DNA from: Stichopus chloronotus
Taxonomy: Eukaryota > Echinodermata > Holothuroidea > Aspidochirotida > Stichopodidae
DNA length: 64,000 nt
Direction of reading: 5' to 3'
NCBI GenBank assembly: GCA_021234535.1
Contig: CM037830.1
Location: 3,384,170-3,448,169, forward strand
A program made the translations under genes and the position numbers. The notes below the pieces were generated by a model. It was not told the DNA's origin and did not search any database. It saw nothing but the letters and a program-made list of their open reading frames with translations. Of this stretch, positions 25,024 to 35,300 are shown piece by piece (the stretch's first letter is position 1; each line of letters starts with the position of its first letter).

Positions 25024-25510
25024 ATGAGTCTATAACGGAGATTTCACCAACAATTAACTGCACTTCTGCCACAAATAATCTGAAAAAAGATAAAAACTGG
25101 TGGGATCAGTCCATCAAACTCTGCACACTTTGACAAACACAATCTCAAACACAATTATGCTTTGTTCAGTCTCTCGATTGTTTGAATTTCATGAGACCGG
25201 TTCAATTTAGACAAAGAGCTCAATCATGCATATGTGGGATGTACACAGTACACAATAACATCTGATCATGCTATCGTCATACCAATATACACATTTAGCT
25301 ACAATCCTCGACATGAGTCAATGACCATGGAAGCCCCGTATGTTGATAAGAACACAGTTCAGGTTACAGCGAAGTTCCCTATCACGACTCTCAAAGTTGT
25401 CCAACAAATTTTAGACGCTTGTCTACAGTACCGTACATTCCGATGCTCTCATAACTGCGTGCATTAGTTCAAACAATCTGCGACTAAAACACATGTGTAC
25501 CGTGGCCCTG

Positions 25511-25795
25511 AAGGGACATTTCGATATTTCGACTTTTTCGTTTCGATATTTCCATATTTCGACTTTTTTCGTTTCGATATTTCGATGTTTCGACATTTCG
25601 ATATTTCCATATTTCGACTTTTTCGTTTCGATATTTCCATATTTCGACTTTTTTCGTTTCGATATTTCGATGTTTCGACATTTCGATATTTCCATATTTC
25701 GACTTTTTCGTTTCGATATTTCCATATTTCGACTTTTTTCGTTTCGATATTTCGATGTTTCGACATTTCGATATTTCCATATTTCGACTTTGAAA
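25511..25795. repeat. 85-bp tandem repeat of TTTCGATA/TTTCCATA words, left arm (about 3 units)
   Basis: 'catttcgatatttccatatt' recurs at 25594, 25679 and 25764, exactly 85 bp apart, with a shorter partial unit at the left end. The DNA is made of TTTCGA words, so both strands translate into open FRYFDF/KYRNIE-type frames that are not genes. Confidence 0.9.
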
Positions 25796-26013
25796 AAATG
25801 AAAAATGGGGGTAGGCGGTTGAACACTATCTAACGCAACGAGCGACGCAGAACCCGAAGGGAATTTTTAAGGGGAAACGCCCGGGTATAGCATGAACTTG
25901 TTGCATGTACCCTTGGTGAAACATTTCCAGCATTATGAAATGACATACTTTTAAGTAATAGAAATGACATACTTTTAAACAGTGATGTGACAGAGTAGTG
26001 GTTCTTATGACCA

Positions 26014-26066
26014 ACTAGACCGGTTTCTGCTCTCATACTCAAATGTGGAAGAGCGTCATCAGTAGT
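26014..26066 (-). ncRNA. Type I hammerhead ribozyme motif, left PLE copy (apparently intact core)
   Basis: Read on the minus strand, stem I is ACTA/TAGT and the core CTGATGA is at 26062-26056. Stem II is GCTCT/AGAGC with a 16-base loop. Next come GAAA at 26027-26024 and a minimal palindromic stem III within ACCGGT. The predicted cleavage site is 3' of GTC, between 26018 and 26017. The closing 10.1-11.1 pair of stem II is C/A instead of the usual G-C. Hammerhead motifs with very short stem III are established in Penelope-like elements and are thought to act as dimers. Confidence 0.65.
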
Positions 26067-26158
26067 AAGTCTTTTAATATTTTATATTTTAGGCATAAGT
26101 GTCGTACCATTTTACTTTAGGAATGCGTGTTCTTTAGTGCACGTAAACGAGTATAAGC

Positions 26159-26448
26159 TCAGAGTGCAGCTATGAGCGCATTCAGTAGATCTTCGTGCGA
26201 GTCCTGACTGTCGAACGATTCTTCATTACTTTGAAACCTTGATTTAACAAGTAAATCTTTTAGATTTGGGGCCCTTTTATAGGCAAGAATCGGTTCGTTC
26301 GGAAACAGCTTGGATAAAATCGGATGCTCTGATATTAAATACCAGTGTTTCCGAATAGCCTCTTTCAGGTGCTGGGTTTTGATATGGGGTGTATACGTCA
26401 GTTTGAAGACTAGAGGTGGTTCCCTTTCTTTGGGTTTTGTGGTAAGAT
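26159..26448 (-). pseudogene. Penelope-like RT, post-RT linker fragment
   Basis: The minus-strand frame reads PLVFKLTYTPHIKTQHLKEA, then IRKHWYLISEHPILSKLFP, then LAYKRAPNLKDLLVKSRF. This is the characteristic Penelope family block between the RT domain and the endonuclease. It ends after a Ser/Asp-rich stretch with LNALIAAL and a TGA at 26161-26159. No GIY-YIG endonuclease follows. It has no start of its own and is a fragment. Confidence 0.8.
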
Positions 26449-26482
26449 AGTGCTCACGGTTTTCGAAAGAAATGCCTCTAGT

Positions 26483-26776
26483 GGCTGTGAGGTCACCTAC
26501 CTAGATCTGAGAATCTTCAAAGGTCCTAAGTTTCACTCTACTGGTTTCCTAGATACACAAATCTACACCAAACCTACTGAAACTTATCAATACCTCGATA
26601 GAAACTCTGCACATCCACTTGCCACCTTTAAAGGCTTCATTAAAGGAGAAGTGCTGCGTTATGTACGTCTCTGTAACAATGAGAGCGACTTCATCCATAA
26701 AAGAGATGAATTTAAAGAGAAACTTCTACTGCGAACTGCGAAACTATGGGGAAGAAGAATTTGCCACGGCCACTAG
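26483..26776 (+). pseudogene. Penelope-like RT C-terminal fragment
   Basis: The plus-strand frame reads VTYLDLRIFKGPKF, then GFLDTQIYTKPTETYQYLD, then NSAHPLATFKGFIKGEVLRY and an arginine/leucine-rich end. This matches the RT palm/thumb end of Penelope-like elements (KPT..YL..S.HP...KGE..R). It terminates abruptly at TAG 26774-26776, where the sequence jumps to the common 3' region (CACTCTGAGC), indicating an internal deletion. Confidence 0.8.
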
Positions 26777-26879
26777 AGGCACTCTGAGCTTATACTCGTT
26801 TACGTGCACTAAAGAACACGCATTCCTAAAATAAAATTTTACGACAATTATGCCTAAAATATAAAATATTAAAAGACTT

Positions 26880-26932
26880 ACTACTGATGACATTCCTCCA
26901 CATTTGAGTATGAGAGCAGAAACCGGTCTAGT
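26880..26932 (+). ncRNA. Hammerhead ribozyme motif, right PLE copy (stem II damaged)
   Basis: The organisation is the same as in the left copy: ACTA, CTGATGA (26884-26890), GAAA (26919-26922), CCGGTC, TAGT. The 5' strand of stem II reads CATTCC instead of CGCTCT, so two of its five pairs are lost and one becomes G-U. The catalytic core bases are retained. Confidence 0.5.
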
Positions 26933-27156
26933 TGGTCATAAGAACCACTACTCTGTCACATCACTGTTTAAAAGTATGTCATTTCTACTACTTAAAAGTA
27001 TGTCATTTCATAATGCTGGAAATGTTTCACCAAGGGTACATGCAACAAATTCATGCTATACCCGGGCGTTTCCCCTTAAAAATTCCCTTCGGGTTCTGCG
27101 TCGCTCGTTGCGTTAGATAGTGTTCAACCGCCTACCCCCATTTTTCATTTTTTCAA

Positions 27157-27262
27157 AGTCGAAATATGGAAATATCGAAATGTCGAAACATCGAAATATC
27201 GAAACGAAAAAAGTCGAAATATGGAAATATCGAAACGAAAAAGTCGAAATCTCGAAATGTCC
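27157..27262. repeat. Same TTTCGA repeat, right arm (just over 1 unit)
   Basis: This is the reverse-complement counterpart of 25511-25795 but only about 106 bp long, so the two arms differ by about two 85-bp units. Confidence 0.85.
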
Positions 27263-27284
27263 CTTCAGGGCCACGGTACATGTG

Positions 27285-30200
27285 ACATTTAATGTTGAAA
27301 TTGTTTAACTTTGGAATATCTTTTGGTAGGGAAACCTCGCTCCCCTTCTCAATGTTGGCTACACTAAGAATCAGTGTGCACAGAATACATTCACTCATTT
27401 AGCTCAATGGTTTCCCAACTAATACTTATCCCAAATTTCAACATTGAAAGGAGGGGCGGATGAAGGTGTCCTGTGTATTTTTTCGAGCGAGGATTGTAGT
27501 TCTACTTTGTTATGTAGTCGGTTGCAGCAGGCAAACTAAAACAAGGAAAACAAAACCGTAAAAACTGTAACAGAGTGATTGAAATAACTTTTCTGAAAAA
27601 TTTTGACTGCAACAGAAATAAGATATTGCACGAGTTTTTCTCTAAGGCAACATGCATGGTAGTTGAAAATTTCTCTAAAAGAAAAAAAAAAACATTGTTA
27701 TCGTTAGAAAGTGAAAACTATTGAATTAACATTTTTAACTGGAAATTACGATAGCATAAATGTTTGAGATAAAAGCGATCCAAATTATCACAAATTTTCC
27801 ATAGAATGATGTTTCTCTCATTATATAATTGAGAAATTGCAGACATGAGATCCCTATTCCAAGACCGGGTACACGCACCCCAGGAAACCGGGAAGTGCCG
27901 TTCCCGGACATAGAAGAAGGGGAGGGGGGGGGGGGGCTAAAGCTAAAATGCTCTGGTATACGATCCGCACCGATCGATGATGGCTACCAGCTAAGATATA
28001 GTCATGCCTGCGCTGTGCGGGCAAAAGGGCTAAGCCCTCAGATCAGACCTCCACTATCTTCTTAAACCTCTGGATAGGCACTATGTCAACTTAGAGTTTC
28101 TTTACTTGTTGTCTTGTGCCAATTTTAATATCGATGGCGTATAGGCAATATGTGCCCGTGGCCTATCATTAGACCCTGCATGGCGGTGCCCCTGGTAATT
28201 CCTGTTCACATATTCACGTTCACCTTCTGCCTAAACAATGAAAATTGTGTTTTTCTTACTTTTTTTTACGAAATTTTACGAGGATTTTGAACCCCTCTCC
28301 GTGAGAGGTTTCTCTTAAAATCCCCTTTAATGTAGTACCATTTTTCATAGATTTTTTTTTTCAAATTGCAGCCATGATATCCCTATTTTAAGACTGGGTC
28401 TTTGCAGTCTAGAACATCCCATCTATTAGTCAGGCCCGTATCGGGGGGAGGGAAGTCAGGGGCTCGTACGAACCCCCCTCCCCCCCTCAAGATCTGGAGT
28501 TTCGCTCAGCCTATGATACCTTTCTTTGTATGTGTCTTCGGCACTAGTCGTTCATAATTGTCGGGTAAAATGTTTCACTTGTGGTAAAATCGAACCTGCC
28601 CTAGTGAAAAAGCTGCATACGGGCCTGTTAGTCCGGGAGTCCAGGAGGTTTGGTTAGCTGGAAAGGTAACCGATTGCCATGAATATGAAACGGGACGACT
28701 GGCAAGCCATTGTTTAGATTGTTTCATTATTATTTCTGGGGGATTGCTTCCGTGCAGTGGAAAACGGCGAATGGTTTGTAACTGGATTCGGTTACTTGTC
28801 GTTCTTTTTTTAATATTTCGTTCTTTTTTAATATTTCGCAATTATCTAATCCCTTTGATGTACGTAGTACACTCGGGGAGATAGTTTACTCCAACGAGCT
28901 GCCCCAAACTGAATGACACTTAAATGTTAGCCCACTTTTAACACACCCTTTGTGGTATTCAACTGAAACTACATGGATCATCAGTTCTTGTTAGAGGGTA
29001 CAGTATATCATGGTATACAAATGACATGGATCAAGATTACCAATTGGGGTTGCAGGGCTGAAGAGGGATTGTGTGTGTAAAGTGGGACGATGACGTCTCT
29101 GCGAACCGCAATCGTTTTGTAAGGCGGTGCAATGACTGTTTTGGCAGAGAGAAGATGTTAAAAAAAAAAATCAAAACTCGGTGAAGGAGTAGTTTGCCAA
29201 TCGTTATTTCACAGAGTGCGAAAGAATATAAGTCTCTTCTATGAGGTCACTGCAACTCAAGTGTTTCCGTTTCCTTTAGTTGCAACGACCCACACACTAA
29301 ATGTTAGCAATTGCAGTACCTTCTCACCTGACTGAAAATGACTTGACTTGGGGACCGTGGGACCCTACCAGCAGCCAGTGGCGTCAACTGATGGTAGCAC
29401 TCCGTTTAGATAGTCCTGCCAGCACGGTTGACGCAAAAGGGATCTCTCCTCAAGCCAGTCCCCCCCCCCCCCCCCATTGATAAACCTGGAAAAGCCCCAT
29501 ATACAATATGGATATCATTAGACCCTGGAAATGGAGGCACAGTTTCACCCTTCCTCGATTAAATCTTGGAACAAATTGCGTGAAAACAAACGAAATGATA
29601 GCGGCCGGACCGGTTTGTCCAACCGAGGATTGCAGCCATTTTGAATGGCACGAATGATTTTTTGAAACAAAATTAAATGGAATATCAATGATTTTCATAT
29701 ATACGATGGCAAAAATATTGTGCCCCCAAACTCATAACCAGTAACTGTCATTTACCGTATATGACAGACAGACATGGTAACCAGCCCTTATATGTGTTGT
29801 TGTGTGGATAGTACATGCATTATAACTGTATGCATCCCATGTCCAGAGCCGCCTATTGTGAATAGAAGGCTCTGCTCATGTTCAACAGTTTCTGCGCCTG
29901 CGGCAAAGTATAGTATATCCCTGCTCAACAAAAGTATTCACACATATACCGCTTTTTTTTTCAAAAGTCTGACTGCGGGTTTAGCTGAGACTGTAGATCC
30001 CTTTATACTTAATAAGGATCTATCTTTTCATGCAAGGCAGCAGTATGTATACCCGCAAAGTCGGTAATTCTTTTACGTACCGGAGGGGGAGGGGGAAGTG
30101 GGCTGGACTGGTTCATTTTTATTCCATTGGCTTGTTAATGTTATCACATGTCTTTGTAACATGTTTCATTTGACTCTAAGATGATTTGCTAAACGATAGA

Positions 30201-31000
30201 ACTGACTCGAGCAACTATTTGTCTTAACCTTTGAATCGGGCAATGTAGGAAATGACTTGATTTGACTTGTGAGTCGACCACATTTGACTTCACTTGTGTC
30301 TAGTCAAATCTGGACACAAGTCAAGTCTGGACTCATACCTTACAACACTGGGCGTTGTATGTGGAAGAGACATATGCTTCCCGCAACACATGTAAGGTTC
30401 AGGAACCCTTAAACCTTGTAACAATGCTATCAAGCAACTGAACGAACTGCACGTGGCCTTAGCATGACATGAGGCCTTAGCATGACATGAGGATTAATAT
30501 GGTAAATTATCTCAGTGGGACCCATAGTATTCAAGTTGGTGGAGCCTTACAAAACTATACAACGTCAAAAATATTTTTTCTATATAATATTGAGAATATG
30601 ATGATTTTACGAGATCTCTACATATATCAAAATATCTTAACAAAGCTTAAATGACGATGAAATTCTACCCATATTTCATTGGCGCTAAAACTGTTTTTAT
30701 GTCAGAGCTTGCCACAGATGCTTGGTTCTCGGAAACAGCTTTCATTTGTTTAACAGTCTGCAAACAGTTGACACACCTCCGACGAGCCTTTAGACTGTTC
30801 GATTTGTTTGTAGGGAAAAATTACATTTTTAAAGAGGAAGTTGTGACTGAACATCATACAGTCATATTTCTGGCATAAATGAGATGTGAAAAATGTAACT
30901 GCATTTCTCTATTTAACTAAGTAATGTTAAAAATAGGTGATTATTGGATAAAGACAATATTGATATGTCCTTGTAACGACTTCCTCCTCTTATGGCTTGG
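27285..31000. other. Intergenic sequence with homopolymer tracts, no gene seen
   Basis: It contains a run of G at about 27924-27937, a run of C at about 29460-29475, a G/C-run pair near 28443-28490 ('ggggggaggg' and 'cccccctccccccct') and a repeated 'ttgcag.catga.atccctatt' phrase at about 27837 and 28368. These are signs of old repeats. No conserved coding signal is seen. Confidence 0.5.
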
Positions 31001-31546
31001 CGCCAAATAATTGCGTCCAACCATCCCGTTGTTCGGCCTTCAGTCTAGTTACACGTACAATGTACTACAGTTGTGTTTATAAACAGACATACCATCATAT
31101 CCCCGGCCAAAATGATTGTGCACACGTGTAGGTACGTGTAGATATTGTATGATTCACGGAAGCAACACAGAGGAGAACGGAGACTTGTGGTCATCAGAAA
31201 TATTCTGATACTTTAAATCAAAGGCCTGTCTTATGAACTGAACTTCACAGACTTTATGAGTGTACAGGCTGACATACTTGTACAACAGGAAACCGCTAAT
31301 TAATCAGGCCCTGTTACTGCCCATTGAAACCACCGGGATATTTTCATGTGAATAACATAGCCTGGGTTCACTGTATGTTGAACTTCGGAGAAGTTCCACA
31401 ACTCAATCTGTCAGTGGTGCTACGCACGTAAAAGTAATAGTGTAATTAGTACGTTGGCGACATCTTGATCTTCCACTTTCTGTACTTCTATCGTCTTCGC
31501 ACTGAACAAGAAATTGACAGAAGAAACTATCAGTGATAGCTACAGG
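31001..31546 (+). promoter_or_regulatory. Possible HAL promoter / non-coding first exon region
   Basis: The HAL start codon sits two bases after a plausible acceptor (TTAATGTTAAG, ending 32085), implying an upstream non-coding exon. The best donor I see is ACAG|GTATGG at 31545/31546 after a sequence without long open frame. No TATA box is assigned. This is inference only. Confidence 0.25.
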
Positions 31547-32087
31547 TATGGAAGAAGCATAGATCTATTGCCTAGCCGATAGCTTAATTTTTAGACCCCA
31601 AGGCAGGTATAGGCCTAACTTTTTGTAAATGGGTTCGCCGTCAGTCTTTTTATTTCTTCAGATGTTCTCGTCACTCACAGTCCCAGAAACGTATAGACTT
31701 AGGCCTAGGTTAGCTTAACTTAGCGAGGACCTAATAAATGAAACCATACATGAATTATTGCATCGATTGTACATCAATTAAATTAGGATATATGTTACTT
31801 GTTAGACCCACAGTTGGTGTGCTCTACATTTTACATTAGCATAACCAGACCAAATAATTATCAGTTTGAAGAACAGTTATTGATATGAAATAAAAAGCAG
31901 GTACGCCTGGCCAAGACCTGAACCGCACTGTTTTGATTGGTTGGAATTGACATTTATTAAGTATTAAATGGATCTGTTACAATATAATGAGCAACAGCAA
32001 CTTCAGCAGCTGCAGTTTTGCTTTATTTGTAGTCCACATAGCAAATTTATGTTAGTACTGTAGTTGATTTTCTGTTAATGTTAAGGT

Positions 32088-32328
32088 ATGAAAGTCAACG
32101 TCAGAGTGAGAGGGGAGTGGCTACTCATTCCATGCAAATCCAAAGGTACCAGTGAACTGACCGTTCAATGGCTTGGCAAAGAAGCTTTCAGTAGGTACAA
32201 GATGATGAGGGATTACGGAGGTTCTATAGAAGACATCAAGGAAATCAGAAAGGCACGAGGTGGCAGTTTACTTTTTCCTGGTGATACACTAACAGATGTC
32301 TTAGATGAAAATGATTTCATCCATCTTA
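32088..32328 (+). CDS. HAL: HAL exon 1 (start codon)
   Basis: ATG at 32088 is preceded two bases upstream by an AG acceptor and in frame by a TAA. It encodes 80 codons plus one base, ending at a consensus donor [17 protein letters not shown] and [14 protein letters not shown] match the small N-terminal domain of animal HALs. Confidence 0.92.
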
Positions 32329-35300
32329 GTGAGTTGATTTTACAATTACTGTACAGCTACTTCTCTTTATGTGATAATCTAATGATATGCTTGTAATATT
32401 CTATAGAATTTGCTGTACTCTTTGTCAGCAGTAAGAGAGTCCTGCAACAATGAAATCTGCAGAAAAATTGTTGGGGAGGATTCAATAGATGTAAGATTTA
32501 CTAGACTGACGGTTCACTTAGTTAGATTGAAGGTAATCACTAGTCCAAATTTAAGGTTCTCTAGTTCAAAGGTCCATTAGACTGAATGTTCACAAGATGG
32601 GAAGTACACTGGATTGACGTTTCACTTGATGGACGGTCCACTAATCAAATGTTCACTGGACTGATGGTTTACTAGAAAGTGTGAAGCCTACTGTTCAGTA
32701 ATTCGAAAAACAGAGTTTTTTACTGATAAACTCAGTTAATCGACTTAGAAACTGAGTTTGAGGTTTACTAAAGAGTTTTTTTTTTATTGAAAACAGTTTT
32801 TTTTTTTTCGAAAATCTGTTTTGTCAAAATCTGTGATCGTTTGTGAACCATCGATTTAGTGTGCCTTCGATCACATTGAGAATCACCAAATTTTCATTCT
32901 AATCTGTGCAGGGACCGAAATGTCAAACTAGCTTTATACTTTTGGTAAATGAGTATTGCTGTGTTTATAGTTCTATTGATGAATAGCCATGCAAATTTTG
33001 TTAATATTACTCTCATTCCCGTTTCGCATATTGAAATTATTGCTGACTCTGGTACCTTATCCTGGAAGGTTACTTGAAACCCAGTTTTCATATGCACAGT
33101 GTTTCACTTGGCATTTTTTGGCGTTGAGAAGTACCTTTAAAGGAAAAGAATTAAAGATTTTTACTATGATGCTTTAGGTACTAATTTGGAAGAAATAGCA
33201 GACTTTTATTGGGGACAAGAGGGACATTTCTCTTCCTTGAAAACATCAGATGGATAATTGCACATGGTATTTCTTTGCTTTCAAAATATCTGGCACTTAA
33301 CTCAAAAAAACTGTAGTTACCCAAAGCAGGATGTTCCTGTAAACATCCTAAGGCCACCAAGAAAATGTTGTTGCGATGAAAAAACTGTATTTATGTTTAT
33401 GTAAAAGAGCACAATAGTAGTCAGCCTAAGGCAGAAAAGCATTGAGATATTTAGATACAACCTCAGGCGATTCATGATCTCATTGAACCCACTATTTTGA
33501 AAATATTTCATGTAAAAGTACATGAATAGAATAGCTGTCCATTGCCACTGAGTGCAAACATTTTTTATGACTTCCTCTTTTTGATGGAGAGATATGTTTT
33601 TGTATTTATTTGACAGTCACTAGAGAGCAGGATAGGGTATTGTGTCAGTTTCTGCCCATGTGTTGACCAGTGCCTGATAATGATCAAGACCAACTTGTGC
33701 ACTGGTCTGTTCTTTCACATACATATCTCAGCCAGTTTGTGTGTTCATGTATGTATCTATCAATCAAGCTGAATGTCTGTCCACACTTCTGTTCCCTCAA
33801 TTGATATGGATAAAAGCCTTGCTCTGGACTCTGGAAGATCACATTTTGTAATTTAACAGGTGTAAAAATATTTTAAAATAATGCCAACTTAGAAAGAAAG
33901 GCTTTCAAGGGATGAAACATAGGCTAACTGTTAAGGTCCATTATGAAATGGAAGATACAGTACATTCTGAGAGGGCACATGTGCAACATTGATTCAGCAG
34001 AATGGAAGCAGCCTTTCATGTTACTCAGGACTTATCAGTGTTGCTTTACCTTTTCACATGCTTGGTGCAGAGTTTATCTTCGAAAATAAATAAGACATTG
34101 TTCATCAACTGTGGGAGAAATTCAATATGTTGTTTGTAATGCAGGGATAGTAGTATTTTTAACTTAATTTCCTGCAACACCTGGCTTAACAAAGCAATCA
34201 AGTTGTTCAACCATGGTAGATTGACATATTACATAGATACAGTATGTGGATGACTGCATACGTCATGTTGTAAACTATCCAGTAACCCAATTAGAAGCCT
34301 TTGCAATGACAACACCCAAGATTGACGATCTCTAGCTCATCTGCAATCCCCAGTGAAGCATGTGTGTATGGATCATGTACATTACATTTGTGCAGTATGC
34401 CCATTCGACCAATCAAGGAATGGCTCTGATGATGAGGAATAGCTCTGGTTATTCATTGGGTTCATGGGTTGGCTGGCATATTGATAGCTATGAAGGTACA
34501 GTAACAGCAGAAATGTGACTCTTCCACTGAAACAAATTGCACTTGTGTCTTTATCATGTTGCTCCTTAAATCGTTTTTTCTCCATTTTGGGTTTGATGAA
34601 AATCATAACGTTAGTAATCATGATGGTGTGTGTGTGTGTGTACATGTGTGTCTGTGTCATATTCCTTGTGGAAATGGCATCTCAAAAGGAAAGTCAAGAG
34701 AAATGTACTATTTTAGTATGTGCTATAAGTACAGTATAAGCATACCACATTGCCAAAACCCTTTGATTTTTCGGTACAGGTCATTTGGGGTCAACAGGGT
34801 CAAATAGTGAAAACCTTATATATAAACAAATATCTCAAACTGGGCAACTTGCCCTGATTTCGTATTTTTATTTAGGGTGTATTGGTGTGTAGCATTATAC
34901 AAAAGCCTATTATGTTTGGTGGAGACCATTTGAGTGAACAAGGCTCAGTTTGAGAAAAGCATGCACAGTACTGTAGGACCTATAGCCTACATGGAATCCT
35001 AAGGGAAGAAGTATTGACATATCCGTGGAACCATGTCCGGTAAATGCAGAATCATACATGCAAAAACATTCATTTTAAGCATTCAGTGGAGGGGACCTGA
35101 TGAAAGACTAGCTTGTCAAGATCAGGCCATCTGTAAGGAGAAAAAAAGAAGAAAAGACACGAACATGTTAAAAAAACTCAACCCTCCCCCTTCTGCCAAG
35201 AAGACCTATCCAGCAACGTACAGCAAGAACAAACAAATAATCGGCAAATACAAACAAAAGAAGTTTTACATTGTGTTATTCAATAACTACACCTTACAGA

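Larger units (their letters stand above)
25490..27284. mobile_element. Head-to-head inverted pair of truncated Penelope-like retroelements
   Basis: The segment is bounded by inverted copies of CACATGT(GT)ACCGTGGCCC. The left arm (25490 to about 26159) and right arm (about 26777-27284) are long near-identical inverted repeats. Between them are two non-overlapping Penelope-like (PLE) coding fragments pointing away from each other: RT C-terminal residues on plus (about 26483-26776) and the post-RT linker on minus (26159 to about 26448). The simplest reading is two 5'-truncated or internally deleted copies joined head to head near 26450, each followed by its own 3' region with a hammerhead motif and a TTTCGA-type repeat. 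Partial inverted copies at PLE insertions are known for the group. No target-site duplication is obvious. Confidence 0.85.

Noticed and set aside
25423..25833. Six overlapping frames of about 100-120 codons with FRYFDF or KYRNIE repeats
   Set aside because: Composition artefact of the TTTCGA repeat at the end of the Penelope-like arm; open on both strands.
25826..27120. Near-identical 62-70 codon frames on opposite strands
   Set aside because: They are the two inverted arms of the Penelope-like pair (untranslated 3' region), not duplicated genes.
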